Shown piece by piece: positions 49,353 through 61,400 of a stretch of DNA of 64,000 nucleotides. The position numbers and the translations under genes were made by a program. Source of the DNA: Henricia sp. BOLD:AAB3569 (lineage: Eukaryota > Echinodermata > Asteroidea > Spinulosida > Echinasteridae); the NCBI GenBank assembly GCA_037783545.1, contig JBBELK010000325.1, positions 372,001 to 436,000 on the forward strand. The letters run 5' to 3'. How positions within the stretch are numbered: position 1 is the first letter of the stretch; each line of letters starts with the position of its first letter. The notes below the pieces were generated by a model that saw only the letters and a list, made by a program, of their open reading frames with translations, was not told the origin of the DNA and searched no databases.

Positions 49353-49436
49353 GGCAATCTCAACTTATGAATAAATTCAACGAACCTGCCACAAAACACG
49401 CCTACAAACAGCAACAAATTATGCATTATTTTCCTT

Positions 49437-49599
49437 AAGCGGGCCTCCCACTGTGCGATTTTTGCCACGAAATTCCAACGATTAGGTACGATTTGGTGAG
49501 ATTACCAGAGACTGTCTATAGACTCTATACACAATCGTACCAAATCGTACCTAATCGTTGGAAATTCGTGGCAAAAACGCACAATGGGACGCCCGCTTT
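49437..49599 (+). mobile_element. Foldback MITE, same family, copy 4
   Basis: Starts AAGCGGGCCTCCCACTGTGC and ends CACAATGGGACGCCCGCTTT. The interior has the same ATCGTACCAAATCGTACC words. Confidence 0.82.
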
Positions 49600-50360
49600 A
49601 CTCCATGTACACTTCTGACAATAACTTAGGATATTGTGGGGTGTATGCAGATATTTTATTGAGGGAATGCATTCCGCTTGAATGATTTTGTATATGATTA
49701 GACAACGGTATCTGCATGACAGACACACCTTGTCACAGGAATAAGTGAAAACAGTCATTTAAAAAAATAATAAAACATCCAAAATTGAACCACACCAATA
49801 TTAAACTTACTGTGAGTAGTGTATACAGCAGATATATAGAGGCGTATAGTGGTAACAACTGCAAATACCCTTCAATTCAAACCAGTCTGACTGAAACATG
49901 TATGGTCAATGGGAACAAACGTGAACAACTTTATATCTTCTTTCATTATCACAAAACAAGGCTTCAATCTATCCTTCAATTCCTAATCCACATCTCTGGT
50001 AACACTTGTTGTAATTTCATCAAACACTATGATTATACCAGTACAATTGGAAAGATTCTGCGGATAATATATTTCAAAATATCTTTGCAAAACCACTTTT
50101 TTCTTTTCTTTTTGCGGCGTAACAATTGATCAAAAGTGAATAAAGTTTATTTTTAACTTTATAACTTGGTCGACTGACGAATATTGCCATCTCCTAAAAC
50201 GTTAACACCAACTTTAACTACAAATAAGAGTTCAGATAAATCCATTTCAAGTACCTCAAGATTTTCTATTATGCTTTTCAGAAAATATCCTTCAAAATGC
50301 AACAACGAAGCATTCAATCTGCACATAACAAGAGACTTGCTTTTACCAATTTGATACATG

Positions 50361-50616
50361 AGTCTTTCCACGGCAACACAGACACATATTTTCCAGAAAA
50401 TATACGCTCGTAACCGAGACGGCTTAAAGTGTCCGTCCCGTTTACGAACATGGGTTTTTAGAAAGGCATGTTGTCACACCATTTGTAACCCTTTTTGGGC
50501 CTAAGTTATCTCTTCAGAACAACTTAAACTATTTCTTTTATTTTGAGACCAGACAAAGGTATTTCCTCGAAAATATAGTCTGTGTTGCCAAAATGCCCCC
50601 TTTACTGTGGAAAGAC
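50361..50616 (+). mobile_element. Long-arm foldback family, copy 2 (left arm mostly deleted)
   Basis: Left AGTCTTTCCACGGCAACACA; right AATGCCCCCTTTACTGTGGA then AAGAC. Interior shares TACGCTCGTAACCG and GGCCTAAGTTATCTCTTC with 60239-60677. Confidence 0.75.
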
Positions 50617-51018
50617 CCACCTTTTATTTACATTTTGTTGGTTTTTTTTTAAAGGCAAACAAAAAATATTGAGATACAAGTGAACTCTTTAAATAATACC
50701 CCTCATGCAGGTTGAAGCAGTTTTTCTCAAACCTTTTCAAATCAATATTTTCTTCCAACCCTTAATATTTGTCCTCCCTTGACCTTTTGCTTGAAATGAG
50801 CAATGTAACACGTGTTTACAAAATAACAATAATAAAAAAAGAAATAAAAATGTTTGGTCTATTCCAAAAATATTCACACAAAAAATATGTTTATAAACTC
50901 TAGTATTTCTGGTCACATCCTACTTAAAGAATCTGATGAAGTAAGGAAATGTTTACCATACAAAACATGGAGACCCATACACCAGTATGGGCCCCTTCGC
51001 TGGCTTGGCTTGAGATCT

Positions 51019-51366
51019 TAAGCCTCGTCTGTACTGGCAAACACTTGCAAACATTTTGTTTGAAAACATCACCAAACATCTGTTTGGTGATGTTTGCTGA
51101 TGTTTTTCTGTGTGTCAACATTAGCAAACAGAAGCAAACTTATTGAACGGTCACTTGTTCATGATTGGCTGGCTCTAATCACATGACCCGAAACTGGTTC
51201 TTGATTGGTTTAAACATAAAACATGAGCAAACATGGCAAACATGGTTTAGTGAAATTTGTTGTCGTTTGCTTATGTTTTATGGGCTGTTCACAGCTGCAA
51301 ACTTTTCTTAAAAACATAACCAAACTTCAAGTTTATATGAAATGTTTGCCGGTGTAGACCGGCTTT
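51019..51366 (+). mobile_element. MITE with GTCTRYACYGGCAAACA ends
   Basis: Left GTCTGTACTGGCAAACACTT; right AAATGTTTGCCGGTGTAGAC. The interior is rich in AAACAT and GCAAAC words. Confidence 0.65.
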
Positions 51367-51589
51367 AATAAACTAAACAACTCGACAAATCTTTTGTCAC
51401 TTAAACTTAGCATGATTTGACATTAATATTTATCTTTGTAACCGATACAAAAAACACAGTTTACAACATTTTTACATGCTTCACTGGCAAGAACAACAAA
51501 TATGTATACACTGTAAAGTTTTGAAGGCTCATTCCATCATTTGTAGAGGAAACGTTATGCAAAATACTGGAACAACACGTGTCTAACGA

Positions 51590-51873
51590 AGAATGTTGGT
51601 AAACTAACAGGCAGGAATTTAAGCTGCATAGATGCAGGATGTTTCAGAAAAAAACCTTTAAAATCCATGCACGGGAAATGCTCCGAAAACAAGCGAGCAT
51701 GCTAGCTTTTAAGAACCATCTTTAGTTGTTAATTTCACAAGAGAAAGGTACCACTTTGGATGAAACAAAATATATGGTCTTTGCTACCATTGTTATCAAC
51801 ACTAAGTGAGATTTTTCTTGTCAACTCATGACAAAAATGTTGGGTCACTGCAAATGATACAATGGGCCTTTAA
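51590..51873 (+). mobile_element. Dispersed TTAA-type repeat, copy 3
   Basis: Same block order as 7814-8097, from GAAGAATGTTGGTAAAC to CAATGGGCCTTTAAG. Lies just downstream of the Tudor gene stop. Confidence 0.65.
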
Positions 51874-52154
51874 GAATATAATTGACATGAGGTCAAACAT
51901 GTCATTACAAGAAAAATGTGGCCAAGAAATGCATGAATACTTCTGCCTTCAGAGCTGTAAAAATGACATCTCTTGAGAAATGGAAATTAAATAAATGAGC
52001 ATTACACAACATCCTTGGAAATACAGAAATATCCTGGGAGAAAACAAATTTAAATTCAGACACCATCAAATCTGTGTCCACTTCTAATGCAGTAAGGTAC
52101 AGCATTGAATCTGGCATTCATGAAGGGATTGAGCATATGTTAATCCCATAAACA

Positions 52155-52300
52155 GGCCTTGATAGAACCTATGCCCAGTGACTGTTTGTACCAAAAATCT
52201 GTGGGAATCTCCTCCAAATTATACTGTGCCATGATGTTTAGAGCCAATTACCATGACAACCCACGTCACACTTCGGCCTTCTATTGCAGACTAAGGTCTG
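52155..52300 (+). mobile_element. Eroded foldback related to 56250-56392
   Basis: Shares GTTTAGAGCCAATTrCCATG and CACrTCACACTTCGGC blocks with 56250-56392. Lies in the presumed 3' UTR of the Tudor gene. Confidence 0.45.
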
Positions 52301-52431
52301 AGCAAAAAGATTTTTACAAGGAAGACAAGAAGGCCTTCTCTCAATATTAGCTGGTAATAGAATGGTAACAAAAGAACAAACCCTGAGTTGAACAGCTTCT
52401 TTGGTCTTCCGTTGTGTAGCGTCTGCGCCTT

Positions 52432-52470
52432 CTAATACTTGCGGTTCCGTCTTCCCCAACCCTGGCCCTG
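52432..52470 (-). CDS. Tudor-gene terminal exon
   Basis: After a TTTCTTTCAG acceptor the frame reads QGQGWGRRNRKY and stops at TAG (52432-52434). The basic, Gly- and Arg-bearing tail continues the composition of the preceding exon. No confident poly(A) signal was fixed downstream. Confidence 0.8.
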   Translation of the reverse strand, partial: QGQGWGRRNRKY

Positions 52471-55400
52471 CTGAAAGAAAAACAGTCGAGTAGATTTCAA
52501 ACAAGTGCTCAATCACAATAAGCATACCAGATTTGTTGACAAAACCTACACCCCGTTCACGTCGTCAACGAAGATTATTTCAGCGTCGTTAGTTAAAATG
52601 AGATATGTTCACATCTCACTTAAGGCTCGTTTACACTCATCAGACCTGCCAACCTTTGGAATCACGAAACTGTATTCTGAAACTCAAAAAGTCGTATTCT
52701 TCATAAGAAAACTGTATTTTTCAAAAATATGCATAGATGTTATTGTAGATGAGCTTACGAACAAAGATTGAACATTGCTGCAATGCTCCAACTTTATTAG
52801 TTACAGGCCGTGTGCGCGATGCTAAAATCCGAACCGCACAATGTACATCGTACATGATTTTCTCCTTTCTGCGATGGATGTATGAAGTCCCATTTCTCTG
52901 AGTATTCTGCTTTGTACCATTGCTTCCTGTTATCCTTGGAGGTCGAAGCCATATTTAAATATTCACTTCACGCTTAAGTAAGGATCAGTAAAAATTATTG
53001 CCAGCATGGATGGCACGGTCTAGTCTGCGTATGCGTATATACCGCCATTCATCTATCCTATGCCTAGTGCTTTTGTATGCAACGCTAAGTGTATCTAACG
53101 CTGCATCTATGTAGCTAAGATTCTGCAGGCTAGTTTACCAACATTCTTCTTCAGATATGTTTTGCTCTATTCCAGGAATCCGTGAAAAGTTTCATCTTGC
53201 AAATGATAAATTGGGCTTTTAAGGAACCCGATTGTAACACATTTTCTCAAAGAATGTTGGCACTCAGCTTACCTTCTTTGGGCCCCCTTTGTTCCTGCGA
53301 TCACCTTTCTTCATCGGACAGTCGTAACTCAGATGACCAACGTTGTAGCAAACAAAGCACCGATCACCTGATCCCCGGTCATGTGACCGCCCATCCGACT
53401 GGTTACTGAAAAAGTCATAATAGTCCATGGACCATGCCCTTAAAACAAACTAATATACATGTACAAATATGCCCAGTTCTTGGGTCATCAAGTGGTTATA
53501 GTGGTCCAATTTATTTTATGAACTTTTTTTTCAATCATGCAAACAAATTACTAAATGACTGATGGGAGCCAAGCTAGGAACACTGGGGAAACTCACAGCT
53601 TTACATCCCATCTGAAAGATGGAGCAATTGGGATTAAGCATAATGCTTAAGGACACAAGCATCTTAAGTGGTTTCGAACCCACAGCCTTAGGACGTTTCC
53701 ACCTGAAGTTTGCGAGTCAATAACTCAGACTACTCAGCCACATCAGGTTCCTTTAGTTAGTACCAGTTAGGGTTAAGTTTATCAGACCAAACAAGAGAGA
53801 GCTTTCGCACTGTCACAGATACCGGTATGAATACGGATACATCATGACTTTATGCGCTTCTTGTGACGCGTAACCACATACACGTTTTCATACGCGTTGA
53901 CTAAGGTATAAAAACGGATTAGTTTTACTTTTTTCGCTTTATCTGTGACAGACTTCATACATGTACATTTTGTTTCTTTTTTGATATATTTTCTTTGAAT
54001 ACGTATTGAATTTAAAGAGTCATGCCCAAGTAAAAGCGTAAAAAAATGAGCCGAAAAACAGACCCGAGCACAGAGCAAATTTGAACAATGGATGCCAATA
54101 AATGTACATACTGTACAATCACGCAATGCAAAGCCCAATTTAGTGTGTGCATCAATGTGAACAGTTACATTTATAGTAGCCGTATTCATACATGTGCGAA
54201 ACCTCTCTTCAGGGCTCGAACATAACAGTGATCCGGTGGCCAAATGCCAGTCAAAACTCTCGCGGACCAGTCAAAACACTGTTCAAAAAGTCCGGGTGGA
54301 CCAGTCAAGATAACCTGGCACTTCAGTTCCGAAACGCATCATGGGTGGCATTTTTACATGCACAAATTACATGTGAAAAATGGAGGACCACTCAAGATGC
54401 TTGCTGACCAGTCAAGATGTGACCACAATGGTCCGGGTGTCCAGAGTTAAAAAATAGTATGGGGAAGCCCTGCTTTTATTGCAACAATGACTCACTCATA
54501 TCTGGCATCCTGACCCTCATGGGTCTTATGATCTTCAGCACCAGACCCCTCATTCTGTCCATGCTCAGATGGTGAATTGCGCTCCTTCGCCTTGTCATCT
54601 GTGGTACAGACATATCTAGTGTTAAGCCAAGTTCCAACTGGATATAGGGCTTGGGAATGTGATGTCATGCAACGTCACAATGCCGTGGTTTCCGCCATGT
54701 TATGTGGCAGTAACGTGCGCGATGTACATTCAGCTTGTTTTGTTCTCACGCGTGCAGGACGCGTGCAGGACGCGCGCGCCGCGACATGTGGAATTCAATG
54801 ACTAGGTCGTTATTTGCGTGATATGGAATCGCGCGGGCGCCGCACGCATATCCAAACTTGACGATGCTGCACGCATATCCAAACTTGACGATGCTGCACG
54901 CCAGTTCGCATAGCAACCACTCACTACCTTAAAGTATGGCGGCCCTTAGTTACCGAGAAAGACATCAATAATAGCGTCGTGACGTCGATTCCCAAGCTCT
55001 ATATGTTGTTAGAATAATGCACAATACAGGGCTCGCAAAAATGTATTTGCCCTTCGGAATGGGTTATTTGAAATCTGGTTGCCCATATTTTATTTCTGCA
55101 ACAATTCGAAAACCAAATTTCAACAATACACATTCAGCTGATTACTTGAATGACTGACACAAAGTTTCTGAAACGAAATGTAAAAAAACACTTGTTTAAA
55201 TAGTGGTTGCCTGTCGGGCAAGTGACATAGAAGTTTGTAGTTGTCCCGGGACATCGGGCAGTCGATTTTGCGAGCCCTGCATTATACTCTGACCAAAAGA
55301 TTGAGAAAGCTGAGAGATGTAACATTTTATCAGTCATTAATGTGTACGAACATCCCGTAGCAAGACTGAAATATACCAGTGCTTCATACCTACCATGTAC

Positions 55401-58400
55401 ACCACATAGCAACAACAAATAAAGTCTGATCTAGTCTATATAAGTGTAAGTCTGTTCTATACATGTATAAGTGTTCATGAAAGGAAGTACATTTTATGTA
55501 GTGTTGTTAATGTGGAGCAATCCAATAGACCTTTATCACGGTGCGTCAATTTTTGTCTTGTTCCCCACTGCATAGTACGAGTACGTGTCAGGCATGATCA
55601 GTGCAGTGCGTGTGCGTGTCTGCGCGATAGCGCGTGCCGTCTTCCGTTGTTGTTTTGAGAGAATCACTGTCCTCGCTGAGCGTTTTCTTAATCGCACGCC
55701 TTCATTGTGATGCACACAATGAACATTTTCAACACGGAGCCAAACTATTTTATTTCGGCAAGCCTCGCTTTCGCTACGTTCATTTTAATAGGGGAAAAGA
55801 GAAGATGGCCGCACCGTGATAAAGGTCTATACTGCAGTACTTCAGAGTAGCGAGATTAACACACTTGAACTCTGACAGCAGCCTACCTGATGAGTGTCTT
55901 GACCGAGTCTCAGAGTTGATGTTCAAAACAGCCGTTGAGATATCATAAACCAGCTGCTTGTCATCCACACACGTCAAGGATACACAAACACACTTGGGTT
56001 CTGTGGCAAGCTGGCAGATTAAAAACAGAAAGAATTTGGTTTAGGCTGGCAAATTTTACAAAAATGGTAGAATATATTGAGCTTATTATAACACAACATA
56101 TAGAACGCGAATGGTTGAGTCAACGTTTCGATCCGGAGCTCTTTACCAGGACTGTCGTTAATTACTAGATAGCAGAGTAAATAAATTCAAATTTGTTTTC
56201 CTTCAAATCTCTAAAATCGCTATAGACTGCCGAAGTGAATACATCATCTTTTGTTGGTTGCCTAGGCAATTGGCTCTGAACTAAAAATCACTGAACCGTG
56301 CCCCTGTGCTTTACAATGGTACTTCTGCCGACGGGCATGACAGTTTAGAGCCAATTGCCATGGCAACACACATCACACTTCGGCTGTCTATTCAGGCAAA
56401 ATAACTAAAAGTGCAATGCACTGACATAATGAGAATGAAATGCTTGATTATACAGCCATCAAGTTGAGGTTGACCTAAATTTGCCCTTAACAGTGGTATC
56501 TATTAATCATCGTTTAATTGGCTGTATGTGGCGGATCTCTAAATAAATTATATATCTCAATAAATAAAAGGTGTTGCGAGGACAACACACAGATGGGAGC
56601 AAGCTCATCAATTTCTTACTTAAAGAAAGGGAGCTGCGTAAAAGCCAGGGACACATTTATACACTGTGTACATTAGCTTGATCATGGACATGTACAGGGG
56701 CTTTCACTCTCAACACTGATAGGGACCTGAAGCAAGTTTGATAGCATCATAGGCAAAGTCACAGTTATTTTCATCTTTTTGTTCTTGGGATCCATCTTGG
56801 CTTGCCAGAACACAAAGTAAACGAAGTACTTGGACTCAACACAGTACTCGTACTCGATCAGACCATACTCGTACTCGATCAGACCATACTCGTACTCGAT
56901 CAGACCATACTCGTACTCGATCAGACCATACTAGTACTCGATCAGACCATACTCGTACTCGATCAGACCATACTCGTACTCGATCAGACCATACTCGTAC
57001 TCGATCAGACCATACTCGTACTCAGAACACAAAGTACTCGTGCTCGAATAGCAGCCAGTACTCAACTAAAAAAAAATATCCAAATAGTCCGGTTTTATCG
57101 TGCACAAATGTATGGCAGCGAATCAATTGTTTTATGTGTTGGCATGTTGAGCGGGAGTACTGTAGAGCTGCTAACCATTCTAGGGGCGGGGCCAGGAATG
57201 TTTGCAGGGAGGGGTTATGCCAGTGCATTATGTGACTTTATGCACTTACCACTCTAGCAGTGAGAATTCTCCCCTGTGTGTATCGAGCAAAACCATCTTT
57301 TGCTTGCTGTGAGAAGCGTGGATGTTCCTTCGTAGCAAGACTCAATTCCAATGCCTGCAAGGATGATGTAAAGGTCTCTTGTTGAAGTTTCCTACTTTTT
57401 AATTTTTTTTGGGAGGGGGCCTAGGGAGAGGGATAGGAGGGGGGGGGGAGACCTGTGGAGGGAGTGGGGTGTGAATATATCTGTTACTTTCCATCCTTGC
57501 ACAACTATTGACCTTTATCACAGTGCGACCATCTTCTCTTTCCCCTATTCAAGGCAATGTAACAAAAGCGAGGCTTGCAGGAAAAATAATTTAGTCCTGT
57601 GTTGAAATTGTTGCGTGTGCATCACAATGACAAACACGACAAACACGACAAACAAAATGCACAGCATGGACAGCAATTCTTTCACTAACAACGATAGATT
57701 ACACATGCTAACTTGCTGGCATGCAGATGCACCGATCATGCCGACACATACAGGGGGGCAAGACAAAGATGGCCATCACAGGGGTTGAAATTAACCTGAA
57801 TTTCATGCTAGTCAGAAGGACCAGTAGATTAGAGAACTCTACTGGTCCTGCTGAAAATATGGTGGTCCACTGGTGCTTTTCAAAATAGCACCGAGATACT
57901 GCAACACTTTCTGGTTTGAGGTCATTCAGTGCAGGTTGGATGGGATTGCTTTTTGATCCAACACTAGGGGCATGTCTGGAGAGATCGGAAAAAGAAATGA
58001 AGTTATCTGAAAATGTCTAAAGTGATCAGGAATTGTTCGAGGTAACCAGTAATTTTTCGCATTAAAGGTACACACCTTCCTACTGTTTACATGATTTAGT
58101 GATGTAGCAGCATTGACAACACTTTTTTGATGGTCGTTGCAAAAAACATTTCATCAAAATATTCCGTAATTTACTAAAGAAGTGCAAAAATAACAAAGAC
58201 GGCCAAAAGACGGGTTATACGCTTTACCAGCCGTTGCAACTACGTGAGAGCCTCACGACTTTGGCACAAACGATTCGCTCTTCTCCTGCTCAGGATATCT
58301 CCAATTTTCTGCTCACGATTTCACTGGACAGCCCGGACGACCGAATAGGAATTTCCGTTTTCTTTTGAGGAGTTGGCATCATGTTTTTTTCTTCACGAAC

Positions 58401-61400
58401 GTACGTGCAACGAAGCAACACGCCTACGTACGTGTGTGTGCACTCATATTTGCCGTGCATGCTGCGCGGGGCAAATCGCTACACTCCACGGTAGCCTGCC
58501 GTAGCACGCGCTCGCTCCCGTTCTCTGGACTCTCGAAACAAACAATTATGTTATAATTTTCATACTTATGTTTAACTTTGTTTCATACCTGTATAAATAG
58601 TCTATCTTTTGTCAATTACTTATAAATATTTGGGGGAAATCAGAGTTGAATTTGGTGCAGTTCTGCAGTAACAAACCTTTATACGGCTGGAAATACAACT
58701 AACTCACAAGACCACGTGACTTTTCGGAACCAGAATTTGGTTCCTAAAAGTCACGTGACATTGGATTTTTCAAAAGTGCTCAAAAACGGCTAAATTTGAC
58801 GGCGTCTTTTCAGGATATATCTAATTTACTCTCGAATGCGCTTCAGAATAATGTATGGGTCTATTTCGAGCCCAAAATAGCCCAACAAAGAAGGTGTGTT
58901 CCTTTAAGTAAGAAATGTTTACTGTGGATTAGGCATCGTGTCGGGGAATATTTCCATGAGTCAGGAAATGTTTTCACTGGTCCATCGGACCAGCATTTTT
59001 GACAGGTCTAGTGGTCCTTCTGATATTTTACTGGTCTCGGACCACAGGATCAGTGCTAATTTCGACCCCTGCCATACCGTGATAAATGTCTATTAAGCCC
59101 AGTGACCAAGGGCAATGATGCAAGTGCACTGAGCACCTTGCTGGGTGGATTTGGGTGTGGATTAAGAACTTATCACCAACCTGATAAGGGAAGAGCTGGT
59201 GCGTTGCAGGTAGCGTTTTGATTTGATGCACTTCAACGACTTCAGCTTGGCCGAAGTCCACGTAACGGACTCGCACCTGGGACACACAAAAACAACACCA
59301 CAATTGTGGAATCTAAGTAGGCAAAACCTATTACTTAAAGGCACAGGCTCGTCAGCAAGGCACGCGCGCCAAATTCGTGCCACAAAATACGTAGCTCCAT
59401 GTCTTTGCTATGGAGCTGCGTATTTCGTGGCACGAATTTGGCGTGTGCGCATTGCTGACGAGCCTGTGCCTTTAAAGATAGATTACAGGATTGGAAAACT
59501 GCTAAAAATTGCATTTATGTGTGTGATTAAGGATGTGTATGATAAAAACCAACAATGAAAACCTGTGTCCATGATTTAAAGAAATTGTGCAAAGCCACCG
59601 TCCCATTGAGGCTGGTTCCCTGGCTGTACTGCATGGAAAGCGCAGCCACAATACCATGGAAGTCAGGGACCTAGTTTCAATCACATGAGGGTGCCCTTGT
59701 TAAAAAATGTGTGTGCACACGCATTTATATAGATTTATATAGACCCGCGGACACCCTGTTCACCACATCTTTAAGACATTTCCCTCCAAGAGGCTCCTAC
59801 CTTATCATCCGCAAAGCCTTCTACCCTGGCACGACACCACAGTCCAGCCTCAGACTGGGCACAAACAACCTTGATATCCTTCAGTCTCTCCAAAGTCAAC
59901 GGCTCAAAAGGCACGCTGAAATAAATACAGACAATACTCAAGGATTTGGCAAGTCATTGCAGGCTTTGTTAACTAAAGTATTATAGGCATGGCTGTCACA
60001 TGGCTGTCACATGACCGTCAAATGGCCACCACATGATTGAGACCAATTTTAGAAAATTTATGCTTCAGCAAATTTTTGCATTAAGCACAGCATTAAAATT
60101 TGCTTGAGCTCAAACATATTTCACAATACAAGGCCATTCTTAGCATAATGTTTGTTTGCCTCAACTGAGTCTTTGTGCAAATATTCAGAAATCTTCACTG
60201 ATAATGTATTGGCTTGGTTATTACTGCCATAGAAAACATGTGTCTTTCCACGGTAAAGGGGGCATTTTGGCAACACAGCCCATATTTTCGAGGAAATACC
60301 TTTGTCTGGTATCAAAATAAAAGAAATAAGTTTCAGTTGTTCTGAAGAGATAACTTAGGCCCAAAATGGGTTACAAATAGTGTGACAACATGCCTTTCTA
60401 AAAAAAACTTTGTACAAATTTCCAATACACGCTCGTAACCGGGACGAACACTTGTGTTACATTTTAAGGCCGTCCCGGTTACGAGAGTATATTGGAAATT
60501 TGTACACAGGGTATTTAGAAAGACATATTGTCACACTATTTGTAACTCTTTTTGGGCATAAGTTATCTCTTAAGAAGAACTAAAACTTATTTCTTTTATT
60601 TTGAGACCAGACAAAGGTATTTTCTGGAAAATATGGTCCGTGTTGCCAAAATGCCCCCTTTACCATGGAAAGACTTATGAGAGAGCCCTAGACCACAGCA
60701 CCTCCTTAGGGAAAACTAAGATCTCCAACAAAACACTAATCTATTTTTCTAACCTGATGTCGTGCATGAGTCTACGCAGCTGTGATTCCTGAGCCGGTCC
60801 CCTCAATCTCGATGCCCAGAATCGGCCATTATCAGACAGCGGTGTGGCTACATAAATACTGAAGCTGGAGTCAACAGCTGTTAACATAGAAACCAAAATA
60901 TGTAGAAGAGATTAAGACTGCTAGATTAGGACTCGAGTTCTAACAAAAATTTGTTGCATTTGTTGCATTTGTTGCATCCTGAAACAAATTTCATAGTGTC
61001 TCTGGGAAGCACTGTGCTAATCAAGTGCTAGTCAAATACGTCAGGTAGGGCAAAAGCAAACCCTAATTCAGCATTTTGTGAGACAAACTGACTTACCGAT
61101 CTTGAATCCATCTCCTGTAAATGTGCCAGGACTTGGCTTAGACGTCTCCACAGCGCTGCTGCTGCTGGGGGAAAAAAACAAAACTATTGCACTAAAAACA
61201 AAACACGTAGGATCGTTGTTAAATAGATGTAATTTGGTTGGTGCCGTTAATAAAAGAAAATTTATCGGCCATTTACTGTCGCGTATTTGCTGACTTGTTT
61301 ATGTGCATAGCTTTTCAAAATCAGGCTGCCATGCTTGTTTGTGAGTAACCACGTGTGTGCGATCGTGCAAGCATGAAACTGCATTCTTTGAGGAACTTAC

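Larger units (their letters stand above)
57505..59093 (+). mobile_element. MITE with ATAGACCTTTATCACGGTGCG ends, copy 2, carrying two nested insertions
   Basis: Left CTATTGACCTTTATCACAGT then GCGACC; right ACCGTGATAAATGTCTATT. Between them sits the hAT-like element 57779-59071, which itself contains the TTAA element 58066-58903. Confidence 0.75.

Noticed and set aside
53842-54243. A 133-codon minus-strand frame
   Set aside because: It runs across a MITE and intron between two well-supported Tudor exons, and has no domain similarity.
56802-57257. A 151-codon plus-strand frame with repeated LVLDQTI
   Set aside because: It is the 21 bp tandem repeat read in its open frame, antisense to the Tudor gene intron. 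No flanking exon structure.
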